This document shows, piece by piece, positions 54,263 through 62,998 of a stretch of 63,127 nt of DNA (position 1 is the stretch's first letter; the number at the start of each line of letters is the position of its first letter). Position numbers and translations under genes: made by a program. Below the pieces are notes generated by a model. It saw nothing but the letters and a program-made list of their open reading frames with translations, ran no database searches and was not told the origin of the DNA. The DNA comes from Bacillota bacterium (GTDB lineage: Bacteria > Bacillota > Clostridia > Peptostreptococcales > Acidaminobacteraceae): NCBI GenBank assembly GCA_020161295.1, contig JAIUOA010000014.1, forward strand, positions 1 to 63,127, in the 5' to 3' direction.

Positions 54263-54815
54263 GTGGTGCCTCCGAATTGATTTTTTTCTTCGTCTTTTGA
54301 TGTTGAACCATTACCCTCACATACGATGAAAAAGCGATGAGCTTAAATAAAACGGCTGCGAAAACCAAGTACTGGAGTTCGAGCATGCCTGGTGAGATGA
54401 GTAACAGAACGATAGCTAGGCTAAAGACGCCAGTCGCCAGCTTACCAAAAATATTCGACGGTATAATCATCTTTTCTTTCCTTAAGAAGAGATAGATGCC
54501 CGTACAGATCATAAAGAGCTCCTTGATGAGCATTATGATCAACACCCATAATGGGATGGTCTGATCGACGTAAAGTGAGGTAAGCGCTGTGAGTAGCATC
54601 AGTTTGTCCGCAAGTGGATCAAAGACTGTCCCAAACGGGGTGATCAGTTGATATTTTCTCGCGATGGCGCCATCTAAAAAATCTGTAATTCCGGCGATAA
54701 TAAAAATAATAAGTGCAAATAAATGTGCGTTCGGATGATTTGAGAAAAAAATAATGGGAAAAAATGGAACCAGAATTAATCGAATGGCGGTTAAAATATT
54801 GGGGATGTTTTTCAA
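54252..54815 (-). CDS. pgsA: CDP-diacylglycerol-glycerol-3-phosphate 3-phosphatidyltransferase-type enzyme
   Basis: A 187-residue integral membrane CDP-alcohol phosphotransferase with about five helices. The full catalytic motif DGX2ARX8GX3DX3D is present, in DFLDGAIARKYQL and TPFGTVFDPLADK. Together with the opening NIPNILTAIRLILVPFF this fits PgsA, the committed step to phosphatidylglycerol. The start is TTG 54815 with GAGGAG upstream. First gene of pgsA-degV-mnmA; the pairing with a fatty-acid-binding protein fits lipid metabolism. Confidence 0.9.
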   Translation of the reverse strand: MKNIPNILTAIRLILVPFFPIIFFSNHPNAHLFALIIFIIAGITDFLDGAIARKYQLITPFGTVFDPLADKLMLLTALTSLYVDQTIPLWVLIIMLIKELFMICTGIYLFLRKEKMIIPSNIFGKLATGVFSLAIVLLLISPGMLELQYLVFAAVLFKLIAFSSYVRVMVQHQKTKKKINSEAPHEH

Positions 54816-54985
54816 CCGTTTACACTCCTCTCGTGGAAAGGTTATATTTTACGCAATCATCTAATTATAAACTATTTACTCTTTCAGTGCAAAAAAAAGA
54901 AGTCGCTGTTTTGAATGATAGAATTCAGGTATATAAGAGATAGGTACTTTATATTGTTTACAATTTAATCTTACTAGGAGGCATT

Positions 54986-55771
54986 ATGAAAAAAATACTG
55001 GGTTTATTAATCGTTTTGATGCTGGTTTTGGTCGGCTGTCAGAGCGCTGATGAAGATAGTCCGCTAAAAGTCGGTATGGAGCTGAAATACCCACCTTTTG
55101 AGACGAAAGATGAAAGTGGCAAGCCGGCAGGGGCTTCGGTCATGTTAGCTGAAGCTTTAGGTGAATATCTCGGACGTGAAATTGAAATCGTCGAAACAGA
55201 CTACGCCAGCTTGATACCTGCCCTAGAACAAGGCACGATCGATCTCATCATATCGTCCATGACCATCACGCCAGCGAGAGAAGAAGTGGTGGATTTTTCT
55301 GATCCTTATACGAACAGTCAGCTCATGATGCTCGTTTATAAGGATTCTAAAGTCCAGTCACCAGATGACCTTAACGATCCTGAAGTCATCATCGCCTCTA
55401 AAACAGGCACCATCGGTGCGTTATGGGCGGCACAGTATGCCCCAAATGCCCAAATCAGAAATATCGATGAAGAAGCAAGTGCTGTTTTAGAAGTGGCGCA
55501 GGGCAAAGCAGATGTCTTCATCTACGATCCGCTCTCCATCATCAGACATCACGAAAATTATCCAGACACGACGAGAGCCGTCCTTGAACCTTTACCAAAC
55601 ACTAAAGGCTGGGGCATCGCCATGAGAAAGGGTGAGGACGCATTAAAGGAAAAAATTAATGCTTTTATCGCAGAAGCGAAAACGGATGGAACGTATGATG
55701 CGATCCGTGAAGAATGGTTACAGGACAAAATCGAAGAATTTGAACAATACGGTCTCGAGTTTTTCTTCTAG
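54986..55771 (+). CDS. Polar amino-acid ABC transporter, binding lipoprotein
   Basis: A 261-residue SBP_bac_3 lipoprotein (VLMLVLVGC, lipidated Cys18). Family marks are KVGMELKYPPFETKDESGKP, DLIISSMTITPAREEVVDFS and GWGIAMRKGEDALKEKINAF. The Arg in TPAREE is the usual contact for the ligand's alpha-carboxylate. The exact amino acid is unknown. AGGAGG precedes the ATG. First of three genes of an importer. Confidence 0.92.
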   Translation: MKKILGLLIVLMLVLVGCQSADEDSPLKVGMELKYPPFETKDESGKPAGASVMLAEALGEYLGREIEIVETDYASLIPALEQGTIDLIISSMTITPAREEVVDFSDPYTNSQLMMLVYKDSKVQSPDDLNDPEVIIASKTGTIGALWAAQYAPNAQIRNIDEEASAVLEVAQGKADVFIYDPLSIIRHHENYPDTTRAVLEPLPNTKGWGIAMRKGEDALKEKINAFIAEAKTDGTYDAIREEWLQDKIEEFEQYGLEFFF

Positions 55772-55815
55772 CATTGATTTTAGCTTGATTAAACGACAGA
55801 ATGTAAGGGGAGCTC

Positions 55816-56571
55816 ATGAGAAAAATAATCAGTTTTTTTAGCGCACTTGGCCTTTATGCCATCTTTTTCTGGTTCGTCTCCACCAGTGCGCTGGAAAAAA
55901 CAATCGACTTCACTATTTATAAACAGTATTATCGCGTCATTTTAAACGGTTGGATCACAACCTTGACCATTAGCGCCGTATCGTTGGTATTGGCGCTTTT
56001 TGTCGGGCTCGTCCTCTATTTTATGCGTGAATCGAAATTAAAGATTTTTGTCTATCTGTCAGAGATTCATAAGACCATCATCTTCGGTACGCCGCTCGTG
56101 GTCATCGCCATCATCGCCTATTACTATATTGGCAATGCGTTCAACATCGACAGCAAGTTTTGGATCGGCGCGTTGACATTGGCACTCTATATAGGTGCCT
56201 ATATCGCGGATATCTATAAGGGCGCCATCGAGTCTATCCACATCAACCAGTGGCAGACCGCAAAAATGTTTGGCTTTACACGGTATCAGACCTATCGTTA
56301 TATCGTATTTCCGCAGGTAATTACATCTATTCTACCCCCTTTGGCTGGACAGTTTGCCATGACCATCAAGAGCAGCGCGCTTTTAGCTTACATGTCTACG
56401 GATGAGTTCCTAAATGCCATTCAAACGGTTCAGTCGATCAGCTTCAGGTATCCAGAGGGATTCCTAATCGTGACGGTGGGGTATCTCGTGTTGACGATTC
56501 CTCTTATATTGCTGGTTAGAATGCTTGAAAAAAAATTAAACTACAAGGTGAATCATGAAATTGAGAATTGA
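55816..56571 (+). CDS. Polar amino-acid ABC transporter, permease
   Basis: A 251-residue HisM/GlnP-type permease with about five helices. The N-terminal helix precedes LNGWITTLTISAVSLVLAL, and the coupling EAA loop is seen as SIHINQWQTAKMFGFTRYQT. Proteins of this group form homodimers. AAGGGGAG lies before the ATG. It overlaps the ATPase gene by 17 bases. Confidence 0.92.
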   Translation: MRKIISFFSALGLYAIFFWFVSTSALEKTIDFTIYKQYYRVILNGWITTLTISAVSLVLALFVGLVLYFMRESKLKIFVYLSEIHKTIIFGTPLVVIAIIAYYYIGNAFNIDSKFWIGALTLALYIGAYIADIYKGAIESIHINQWQTAKMFGFTRYQTYRYIVFPQVITSILPPLAGQFAMTIKSSALLAYMSTDEFLNAIQTVQSISFRYPEGFLIVTVGYLVLTIPLILLVRMLEKKLNYKVNHEIEN

Positions 56572-57277
56572 TCGGCTGATAAAAACCTATGAAAATAAGC
56601 GAATACTCGACGACTTGACGCTGGCACTTGATGATAAGCAGGTATTGGCTTTAATCGGTGCATCGGGGAGCGGAAAATCAACCTTGCTGCGGATGATATC
56701 TGGACTAGAGGCCTTCGACTCGGGGCAAATCGTGGTTAATGGTCATGAGGTGGTGGAATCCGAGGATGCTGATTATCGAAAGCGCATCGGGTTTGTGTTT
56801 CAAGATCATAATCTTTTCCCTCATCTATCGATCCTAGAGAATATCCTATTGGTGCTGGAAAAGGTACATGGTCGCATGCGTAGTGAGGTGTTACCAGAGG
56901 TAGAAGCATTGCTTGAGCAGTTTGGTTTAAGTGAGCACCGCCATAAGAAACCGCATCAGATCAGTGGTGGGCAAGCGCAGAGGGCGTCCATCGTAAGGGC
57001 ACTGGCCATAAAGCCCGATCTGATTCTACTGGATGAACCCACGTCGTCTTTAGATCCCATTTTGACACATGAGGTTCTAAATGCCATTAAAGTACTCGTG
57101 GAGGCTTCCATCGATTTCATCATCGTCACTCATGAAATCGGGTTTGCCCGTGAAGTGGCAGACACCATCGTCTTTATGGATGATGGGAAAATCATCGAAC
57201 ACGGCACGCCGGAAATCCTCGAAACGCCACAATCACCACTGCTGAAAGCCTTTTTAGACAAGGTGCTTTCCTTCTAA
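56555..57277 (+). CDS. Polar amino-acid ABC transporter, ATPase
   Basis: A 240-residue GlnQ-type ATPase. Walker A is GASGSGKST, the Q-loop is VFQDHNLFPHLSI, the signature is ISGGQAQRASIVRAL (with the usual LSGGQ changed to ISGGQ), Walker B is LILLDEPTSSLD and the H-loop is IVTHE. AAGGTG precedes the ATG inside the permease gene. It completes the importer. Confidence 0.94.
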   Translation: MKLRIDRLIKTYENKRILDDLTLALDDKQVLALIGASGSGKSTLLRMISGLEAFDSGQIVVNGHEVVESEDADYRKRIGFVFQDHNLFPHLSILENILLVLEKVHGRMRSEVLPEVEALLEQFGLSEHRHKKPHQISGGQAQRASIVRALAIKPDLILLDEPTSSLDPILTHEVLNAIKVLVEASIDFIIVTHEIGFAREVADTIVFMDDGKIIEHGTPEILETPQSPLLKAFLDKVLSF

Positions 57278-57300
57278 ATGTAAATGAATTGTTAATTCGC

Positions 57301-57320
57301 AGGGACGGTACTTGAATTTT
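57301..57320 (+). repeat. Inverted repeat left of the RAYT-like gene
   Basis: AGGGACGGTACTTGAATTTT, which recurs as its reverse complement with one change at 58046-58065. It also starts a local hairpin: ACGGTACT pairs with AGTGCCGT (57323-57330). Such GGGAC-type palindromes are typical partners of RAYT genes. Confidence 0.7.
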
Positions 57321-57364
57321 TGAGTGCCGTTTGTTATACTGTGATTGAAAGTTGAGGTGAGCAC

Positions 57365-58018
57365 ATGGCGAGAAAAGCGAGAGGTGCTTCTCCCGAAGGG
57401 GTTTATCACATTACTCAGAGAAGTGCTTCCGATCGCGTTCTATTTACATCCGATGATGAGAGGGCCAAGTTTTTAGAACTGGTATTGGCGGCTAAAACTA
57501 TCTATGGGTTCAAATTATTCGCTTATTGCCTTCAATCAGAGTGCGAATATCACTTGATACTACATGCCAACGGCAGTGACCTTTCAAAAATAATGAAGTC
57601 CATCAACATCGCGTATGCCATGTATGTGAAGTGCGATGGACAGCTATTTAAGGACCGTTATACCAGCAGCAGGCTGGAAAATGAATGCGAATACGAGGTT
57701 GTGGCCTCTCAGGTGAAGTGCTTGAGTGATGCGGCCAACTGCTTTAACAGTGACCCGAAGGTATGCGATTCAGGAAGTCCGTTTGATTTAGAGTGTAAAA
57801 CCTGCATACGGACCCTTACGGATGCGACGCTAGCTTTAGAAAGAATCGCTCGTAAAGAAGGGATCAGCAAAACGGAGTTACTATCAGAAAAGTCACGTAG
57901 AAATGCACTCATCTTAGAGTTTAGAAAATTATCCACCCTATCGCTCAAGGAGCTTGGGGAGTTGTTCGGAGGACTTACGGAGTCTTCGGTTAGTAAAATT
58001 ATAAAAACAGGCTTGTAG
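57365..58018 (+). CDS. REP-associated tyrosine transposase-like protein, catalytic residues lost
   Basis: A 217-residue Y1-transposase-like (RAYT) protein. The family frame is clear: MARKARGASPEGVYHITQRS, FKLFAYCL, SDLSKIMKSINIAYAMYV, GQLFKDRYTSSRLEN and a C-terminal helix-turn-helix (LSLKELGELFGGLTESSVSK). But the metal-binding HxH of NHVHLL is EYH (Glu61, His63), and the catalytic Tyr of the RYIHxNP motif is replaced (ASQVKCLSDAAN). Nine Cys are present (55, 60, 90, 108, 119, 126, 134, 144, 147). The frame is intact with a good ribosome site (GAGGTGAG). It is probably not a transposase now; a domesticated DNA-binding or metal-binding role is possible. Confidence 0.8.
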   Translation: MARKARGASPEGVYHITQRSASDRVLFTSDDERAKFLELVLAAKTIYGFKLFAYCLQSECEYHLILHANGSDLSKIMKSINIAYAMYVKCDGQLFKDRYTSSRLENECEYEVVASQVKCLSDAANCFNSDPKVCDSGSPFDLECKTCIRTLTDATLALERIARKEGISKTELLSEKSRRNALILEFRKLSTLSLKELGELFGGLTESSVSKIIKTGL

Positions 58019-58045
58019 TCATGCTGCAGGCCATTAAAACCCCAT

Positions 58046-58065
58046 AAAATTCAAGTATCGTCCCT
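58046..58065 (-). repeat. Inverted repeat right of the RAYT-like gene
   Basis: AAAATTCAAGTATCGTCCCT is the reverse complement of 57301-57320 with one mismatch. It is 28 bases after the gene's stop and before the next ribosome site. Confidence 0.7.
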
Positions 58066-58093
58066 GGGGTGATAAAACTAAAGGAGTATAAGA

Positions 58094-59071
58094 ATGGAAC
58101 TTAAGCTGAACATGGATTTGGGTAACAGTAAAAAAATGCCTGGACTGGACAAAACCAAGGTTTTTGATCTATTAATCGTAGGATCGGGACCAGCAGGACT
58201 CAACGCAGCACTTTACGCGAAACGAAAGGGCTTGTCTGTGGGGCTAGTCGGTAAGAAAACCGGAGGACAAGTGATTGATACCACTTCAGTTGAAAACTAC
58301 TTGGGGTTTGAATTCAAAACGGGCGAAGACCTTATAAAGGAATTTAGTCAGCATGTGGCATCGTTAGAGGTTCCTCTTCTGAAAGATGCCGAAGTGGCCT
58401 CGCTTGAGAAGGTCGAGGATTGGATTCATATTAATCTTTCTACAGGTGAAGTGTTGGAAGCTAGATCGGTGATTTTAGCCACTGGAAGCAGACCCAGAAG
58501 ACTCGGCGTTAAAGGGGAAGACGACTTCTTAGGTAAAGGGGTTGCGTATTGCGCTATTTGTGACGGTCCCCTATTTGAAGGGCTTGATGTAATCGTGGCT
58601 GGTGGCGGCAACTCTGCTGTTGAAGCGGCGATCGATTTAGCGAAAATCGCAAACTCGGTGACGCTGGTCCACAGAAGTCAGTTTAGAGCGGATCAAATCG
58701 TTATCGATAAACTTAACACCTACTCAAATGTTAAGGTACATTTGGAGACTGAGATTATAGAAGTGCAAGGCGGTCCTTTGATGTCTGGTATCGTCGTTAA
58801 GGATAAAGCCACAGGCGAAACGAGGACGATCGAAGCAAATGGTCTGTTCGTCGAAATCGGCTATCTACCAAATAGTGGCTATGCAAAAGGGTTTGTTCAA
58901 ATGAACAATAAAGAGGAAATAATCGTAAATGCATTAAATGAGACTTCTGTACCAGGGGTCTTCGCTGCTGGGGATGTCACTGACATCCCGTATAAACAAA
59001 TTATTATCGCTGCTAGCGAAGGTGCAAAAGCGGCACTCACAGCAAATGACTATATCAATCGATTAAAATAA
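58094..59071 (+). CDS. Thioredoxin-reductase-like flavoprotein
   Basis: A 325-residue FAD/NAD(P) disulfide reductase. FAD-binding is [20 protein letters not shown], the redox pair is Cys-Ala-Ile-Cys in [13 protein letters not shown], the nucleotide fold is [19 protein letters not shown], and the end has [17 protein letters not shown] 20-residue N-terminal extension precedes the core. The thioredoxin-fold protein 33 bases on matches the N-terminal half of AhpF, so the two look like a split AhpF. AAAGGAG precedes the ATG. Confidence 0.92.
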   Translation: MELKLNMDLGNSKKMPGLDKTKVFDLLIVGSGPAGLNAALYAKRKGLSVGLVGKKTGGQVIDTTSVENYLGFEFKTGEDLIKEFSQHVASLEVPLLKDAEVASLEKVEDWIHINLSTGEVLEARSVILATGSRPRRLGVKGEDDFLGKGVAYCAICDGPLFEGLDVIVAGGGNSAVEAAIDLAKIANSVTLVHRSQFRADQIVIDKLNTYSNVKVHLETEIIEVQGGPLMSGIVVKDKATGETRTIEANGLFVEIGYLPNSGYAKGFVQMNNKEEIIVNALNETSVPGVFAAGDVTDIPYKQIIIAASEGAKAALTANDYINRLK

Positions 59072-59104
59072 CGCCTATAGAAGGGTTAGAAAAGGAGAAA
59101 TCAA

Positions 59105-59755
59105 ATGAGCTTATTAAATGAACAATTACAGGGACAGTTAAGAACTATTTTTGCAGACATGAAAAACGACATGACGCTAGCTGTTTTTACACAAAAGGAT
59201 GGCTGCGAAACATGTGAGGATACGGTATCCTTCATGAAGGAGATTGAAGCGCTAAGCGATAAAATCCACTTTGAAGCGCTGGATATCGATGCTGATCAAG
59301 AACGTGCAAAGGCGTATAACGTTAAAATGGTTCCGAGCATCGTCATGCTAAATGATAAAAAGGAGTACCTCGGCATCAAATTCAACGGCATTCCCGCAGG
59401 TCATGAAATCAACTCATTTATCCCGGCAATTTTAGAGGTATCTGGTGCTGGTGAAGCCCTTCCGGAGAGTTTCTTAAATCAAATTTCGGCGATTAAGGAT
59501 CCTGTCAATATTAAGGTGTTTGTGACCTTGAGCTGCCCACATTGTGCAGGTGCGGTTCAAAAGGCGCACAAGCTTGCCCTTGAAAGCCCGATGATCGATG
59601 CTGAAATGGTGGAGGCACAGACTTTCTACGCGCTTTCGGACCAGTTTAATGTGAGCAGCGTTCCAAAAATCGTCATCAACGACCAATATGAGTTTGTGGG
59701 TAATCAGCCTCTCGAAGTCTTTTTAGAAGAAATCGCGAAAACACAAAGCGCATAA
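59105..59755 (+). CDS. Two-domain thioredoxin-fold protein (AhpF N-terminal-like)
   Basis: A 216-residue protein with two thioredoxin folds. The first has DGCETCEDTV at about residues 36-45, the second LSCPHCAGAV at about 143-152 and the cis-Pro region SSVPKIVIND. This is the layout of the AhpF N-terminal domain and of protein disulfide oxidoreductases, here with a CxxC in both folds. It should take electrons from the flavoprotein upstream and pass them to a peroxiredoxin or other disulfide partner not found in the window. Confidence 0.88.
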   Translation: MSLLNEQLQGQLRTIFADMKNDMTLAVFTQKDGCETCEDTVSFMKEIEALSDKIHFEALDIDADQERAKAYNVKMVPSIVMLNDKKEYLGIKFNGIPAGHEINSFIPAILEVSGAGEALPESFLNQISAIKDPVNIKVFVTLSCPHCAGAVQKAHKLALESPMIDAEMVEAQTFYALSDQFNVSSVPKIVINDQYEFVGNQPLEVFLEEIAKTQSA

Positions 59756-59785
59756 ACTTGGATGCCATCACCATATTTTAGACAT

Positions 59786-59816
59786 GAAAAAGGACTGATC
59801 GCTCAGTCCTTTTGTT
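59786..59816. terminator. Bidirectional intrinsic terminator
   Basis: AAAAAGGACTGA pairs with TCAGTCCTTTT, four-base loop. It ends the redox operon and, on the other strand, the papain-like gene. Confidence 0.85.
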
Positions 59817-59817
59817 G

Positions 59818-60396
59818 TTAGTGCTTATTTGCCAGTTCTTGCTTCGGTTTTTTTTTACCCGTTTTGATTTCCACGATCAAGCCTTCGTAAATCAGCGCTT
59901 TGTTTTCGATTCCCATGAGGTCGATGGTCTGAACCAGCTCAGGGTGTTTATCTAAATCGAAAATATGGTGCTTATTTAGAAGCTTATAAATGAATTGTGA
60001 GCAAAAATAATGCTTTTGTCTTTTGATAGGGCGGTTGAAAAGGACGCCGAAAAGGCCGATAAAGTTGTAGCGATACTCGTGTCTGTGGGCGTAAAAATAC
60101 TCGATGTCTTTCTTCAAACCCTCATACTGTTCATCGGTAACTGGAATCCTAAAAATTTGACAAGAGCTTTGCTTGTTCATTTTATAGACGCCGTCATATA
60201 AATTCTCTTTTACAAATCCGCCTGAAAATGGGTTGTTTGGCTGTGTTCTACCAAAGGAGTAGATCTCTGAAAAGTCTTCAGTAAAGCCGATGGAAGTGTG
60301 GACATATTTTGAAGGCTGAAAATATTTAAGTGCTCGAGCAAGCCATGTATAGGTATTGCTAAACACGAGATAGATATACTTGTCTTGATTAGTCAT
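59818..60396 (-). CDS. Permuted papain-like (YiiX/NlpC-type) protein
   Basis: A 192-residue cytoplasmic protein. The motif YVHTSIGFTEDFSEIYSFGR (His) early and HYFCSQFIYKLLN (Cys) late is the order seen in permuted NlpC/P60 (YiiX/YebB-like) folds. Such proteins cut peptide or amide bonds, or acyl groups; the substrate is unknown. No signal peptide is present; the C-terminus is Lys-rich. GAGGAT precedes the ATG. Confidence 0.72.
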   Translation of the reverse strand: MTNQDKYIYLVFSNTYTWLARALKYFQPSKYVHTSIGFTEDFSEIYSFGRTQPNNPFSGGFVKENLYDGVYKMNKQSSCQIFRIPVTDEQYEGLKKDIEYFYAHRHEYRYNFIGLFGVLFNRPIKRQKHYFCSQFIYKLLNKHHIFDLDKHPELVQTIDLMGIENKALIYEGLIVEIKTGKKKPKQELANKH

Positions 60397-60521
60397 GATA
60401 AATCCTCATTTCTGAAATGGGTAGCAGTATTATTATTATAAACCAAAAGGTGGTGAGTTGCAGTATTTTTTTGACAAATGGGTATATACTATCATTAGAA
60501 TAACATTATAAGGAGACCAAA

Positions 60522-61409
60522 ATGAATATATCCTTTGAACCTGCCATGCTGGATCACCTTTTTGAAGCCGTCATGATCGTAGATTTGGAAAACCGCATTC
60601 AGTACTGGAACAAGGGCGCAACTCGGATTACAGGATTCACTTCAGATGAGACTCTAGGACTTTTTTGTCATGACGATTTACTGAACCCGATTGACGTGAG
60701 CGGCCGCCAGCTCTATTTATTAGAGAATATTAGGAATCCGGAATCACAAATCAAGGAGATGGAAACCTATATACAGCATAAAAAGGGCCATCGCATCCCA
60801 GTCAAGCTTAAAATGATGCCGTTTATCAAAGCGGGGGAAGTCGTGGGGACTGTAGAAATTTTTATCGAAAACAATGAGTTGAATGGTACCTCGCGTAGGC
60901 TGGGCGCTATTGAAAATAAACCTCTCCGCGACAAGCTCACAGGACTGGCAAACAAAACCCGGTTTGAACACGAGCTACTCGCTAAAATGAACGACTTTGA
61001 TAAAATGAATATTCCCTTCGGTGTGCTGATGGTAGACATCGATAATTTTGAAGGGGTTAACAGTACCTATGGAAGAGACCGGGCAGATGAACTGCTGAAA
61101 CTGCTTGCAGAATGCTACCGTCAGTCTTTTAAGCTCGCCGATATGATCGGAAGATGGCAGAACGACGAGTTTGTATTCTTATTTACCAATGTATCAAATG
61201 ACGCCTTGAAGCTGTTGAGTGAAAAGGTCAGAGTGCTTTCAGAAGCGAGCGCTGTTCGTGGCGGCGAGTTGGGCGAAATCGATTTTACCGTTTCGGTTGG
61301 TGGATCAGTCATTCGAAGTGGCGACAGCATAGAAGCACTAATCAAACGCGTTTCCGAACGGTTAAAAAAAGCGAAATGCAAGGGAGGAAACAGTTGCGTA
61401 ACGAAGTAA
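60522..61409 (+). CDS. PAS-GGDEF protein with altered active loop
   Basis: A 295-residue cytoplasmic protein. A PAS domain (FEAVMIVDLENRIQYWNKGA, RITGFTSDETLG) covers about residues 5-125. The GGDEF domain has DKLTGLANKTRFEHEL and VDIDNFEGVNSTYGRDRADE, but the active loop is GRWQNDEF: both glycines of GGDEF are gone while DEF stays. Activity is doubtful. AAGGAG precedes the ATG; a TTGACA lies at about 60470. The end overlaps mutY by 16 bases. Confidence 0.85.
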   Translation: MNISFEPAMLDHLFEAVMIVDLENRIQYWNKGATRITGFTSDETLGLFCHDDLLNPIDVSGRQLYLLENIRNPESQIKEMETYIQHKKGHRIPVKLKMMPFIKAGEVVGTVEIFIENNELNGTSRRLGAIENKPLRDKLTGLANKTRFEHELLAKMNDFDKMNIPFGVLMVDIDNFEGVNSTYGRDRADELLKLLAECYRQSFKLADMIGRWQNDEFVFLFTNVSNDALKLLSEKVRVLSEASAVRGGELGEIDFTVSVGGSVIRSGDSIEALIKRVSERLKKAKCKGGNSCVTK

Positions 61410-62515
61410 TCTCACAGCAGTTGCTTAAGTGGTATGATCAAATGAAACGCCAGTTGCCTTGGCGAGAAAATAAAGAACCATACCGCATATGGCTGTCGGA
61501 AATCATGCTACAGCAGACACAAGTGGTCACCGTAATCGACTATTTTAATCGGTTCATTTCGGTTTTTCCTGATGTCTATACTCTGGCAGATGCTGATGAA
61601 GAACAGGTTTTTAAATGCTGGGAGGGGCTTGGTTATTATTCGCGTGCGCGAAACCTGCACCTTTGTGCAAAAAAAGTGGTGGAAGAATATGGGGGCGTTT
61701 TCCCTAGCTGTTATGAAGCACTATTAAAATTGCCAGGAATTGGTCCGTATACTGCAGGTGCTATCGCCAGCATTGCATTTGATGAAAAAGTACCCGCTGT
61801 TGATGGCAATGTTCTACGCGTCATATCCAGACTGTTTTGTATCGATGCTGCCATAAACCAACCCCAAAATCATGGATTATTCGTAGAGCAGACCACAGCC
61901 CTTCTACCAGACCGGGTTGGTGATTTTAATCAAGCACTCATGGAACTGGGCGCCACAGTATGCACCCCGAAGCGGTGGAAGTGTGAAGTCTGCCCGATTG
62001 GACAGGCATGCTGCGCTAACCAAAGCCAAAGGGTTGATGACTTTCCCGTTAAACTCAAAAAAACACCACAAAGGGTCCAAAAGGTCGCTATTTGTATCGT
62101 TCGTTCTAAATTGAACCCCTCTAAATTATTGGTCATCAAACACGATTCCGGTGGTTTACTGGGGAATTTATGGGGCTTTCCCCGATATGAGATGCCCTTT
62201 GAATCTGAGGTCTTAGAAGTAGAGGCCTTATATGGTTGGTTTGAAAACCAGTTTGGCGTGCGACCTAAGCTACTGGAAAGTGAAAAGGGGATGCCTCATG
62301 TATTCACCCACATCAAGTGGCAGACAGAGCTCCTCTATTTAGAATTAGAAGATGAGATCCAAATTGATTACCCTAAAATGGAATGGGTAAATATGACAGA
62401 GCTTAACGCTTTGGCACTGCCCAAAGCTTATATTAAACAAATTGAGTTCATAAAAAAAACCATGACAAAAAAGGATGAAGAAAATGCACACACTCGTACC
62501 CACCAAAGCCCATAA
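61394..62515 (+). CDS. mutY: A/G-specific adenine glycosylase MutY
   Basis: A 373-residue DNA repair glycosylase that removes A opposite 8-oxoG. It has the helix-hairpin-helix LLKLPGIGPYTAGAIASIAF, the catalytic Glu in SEIMLQQTQV, the Asp in VPAVDGNVLRV, and a 4Fe-4S loop with spacing CX6CX2CX5C (CTPKRWKCEVCPIGQAC). The C-terminal NUDIX-like domain reads the oxidised base. TTG 61394 is chosen because GGGAGG lies six bases before it; the frame's ATG 61376 stands upstream of that site. It overlaps the PAS-GGDEF gene, so the two are coupled. Confidence 0.95.
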   Translation: MRNEVISQQLLKWYDQMKRQLPWRENKEPYRIWLSEIMLQQTQVVTVIDYFNRFISVFPDVYTLADADEEQVFKCWEGLGYYSRARNLHLCAKKVVEEYGGVFPSCYEALLKLPGIGPYTAGAIASIAFDEKVPAVDGNVLRVISRLFCIDAAINQPQNHGLFVEQTTALLPDRVGDFNQALMELGATVCTPKRWKCEVCPIGQACCANQSQRVDDFPVKLKKTPQRVQKVAICIVRSKLNPSKLLVIKHDSGGLLGNLWGFPRYEMPFESEVLEVEALYGWFENQFGVRPKLLESEKGMPHVFTHIKWQTELLYLELEDEIQIDYPKMEWVNMTELNALALPKAYIKQIEFIKKTMTKKDEENAHTRTHQSP

Positions 62516-62998
62516 ACTCTATGAACTTGCACGTATGGATCCGGCACGCAATTATTTTGTCTGCTTGACCCTTGATAACCACCAGACTTATTTGAACACA
62601 TGGCAGATCACTCAGCACGATGAACCTGTTTTTGGCCTGTTTTTAAGAAAGACGGGGATCCTACAAATGATTAAGCATCCAGACACTGAGCTGATGTCGC
62701 TCGCGGATGAGACAAGCGCGATTATTCGTAGCATTTCTTGGAAGCAAGCCAACGTCACCACCGCATTCAAGGATTACTTACTTTTTATTAATCCAGATTA
62801 TGAGGTCAAAGAGGCAGCGATGATCGCAGCGCTTGAAAGTAAGCATTATATACCAAGGCATCATGACATGAAGTTAAGGGCAGTCAGCCTAGACACTAGC
62901 CATCTTCCCGAAGTGGTCACCCTTTATCAAAGGGTCTTTAAAAGCTTTGCTAGTCAATCCTATATGGAGGAGAAGCTTTTATCAAAAAGGGGACGCGC
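62484..62998 (+). pseudogene. GNAT acetyltransferase gene cut by an inserted element
   Basis: The frame begins at ATG 62484 with AAAGGATG before it, overlapping mutY. About 172 native residues remain: an N-terminal domain (NYFVCLTLDNHQTYLNTWQI) and the start of a GNAT fold (MKLRAVSLDTSHLPEVVTLY, then SYMEEKLLSKRGR). The acetyl-CoA-binding part is missing. At 62999 the repeated element begins, and the frame runs on for about 31 foreign residues to a stop at 63092. The intact enzyme's substrate is unknown. Confidence 0.75.

Noticed and set aside
57365..58018. Active IS200/RAYT transposase
   Set aside because: Both the HxH motif and the catalytic tyrosine are missing.
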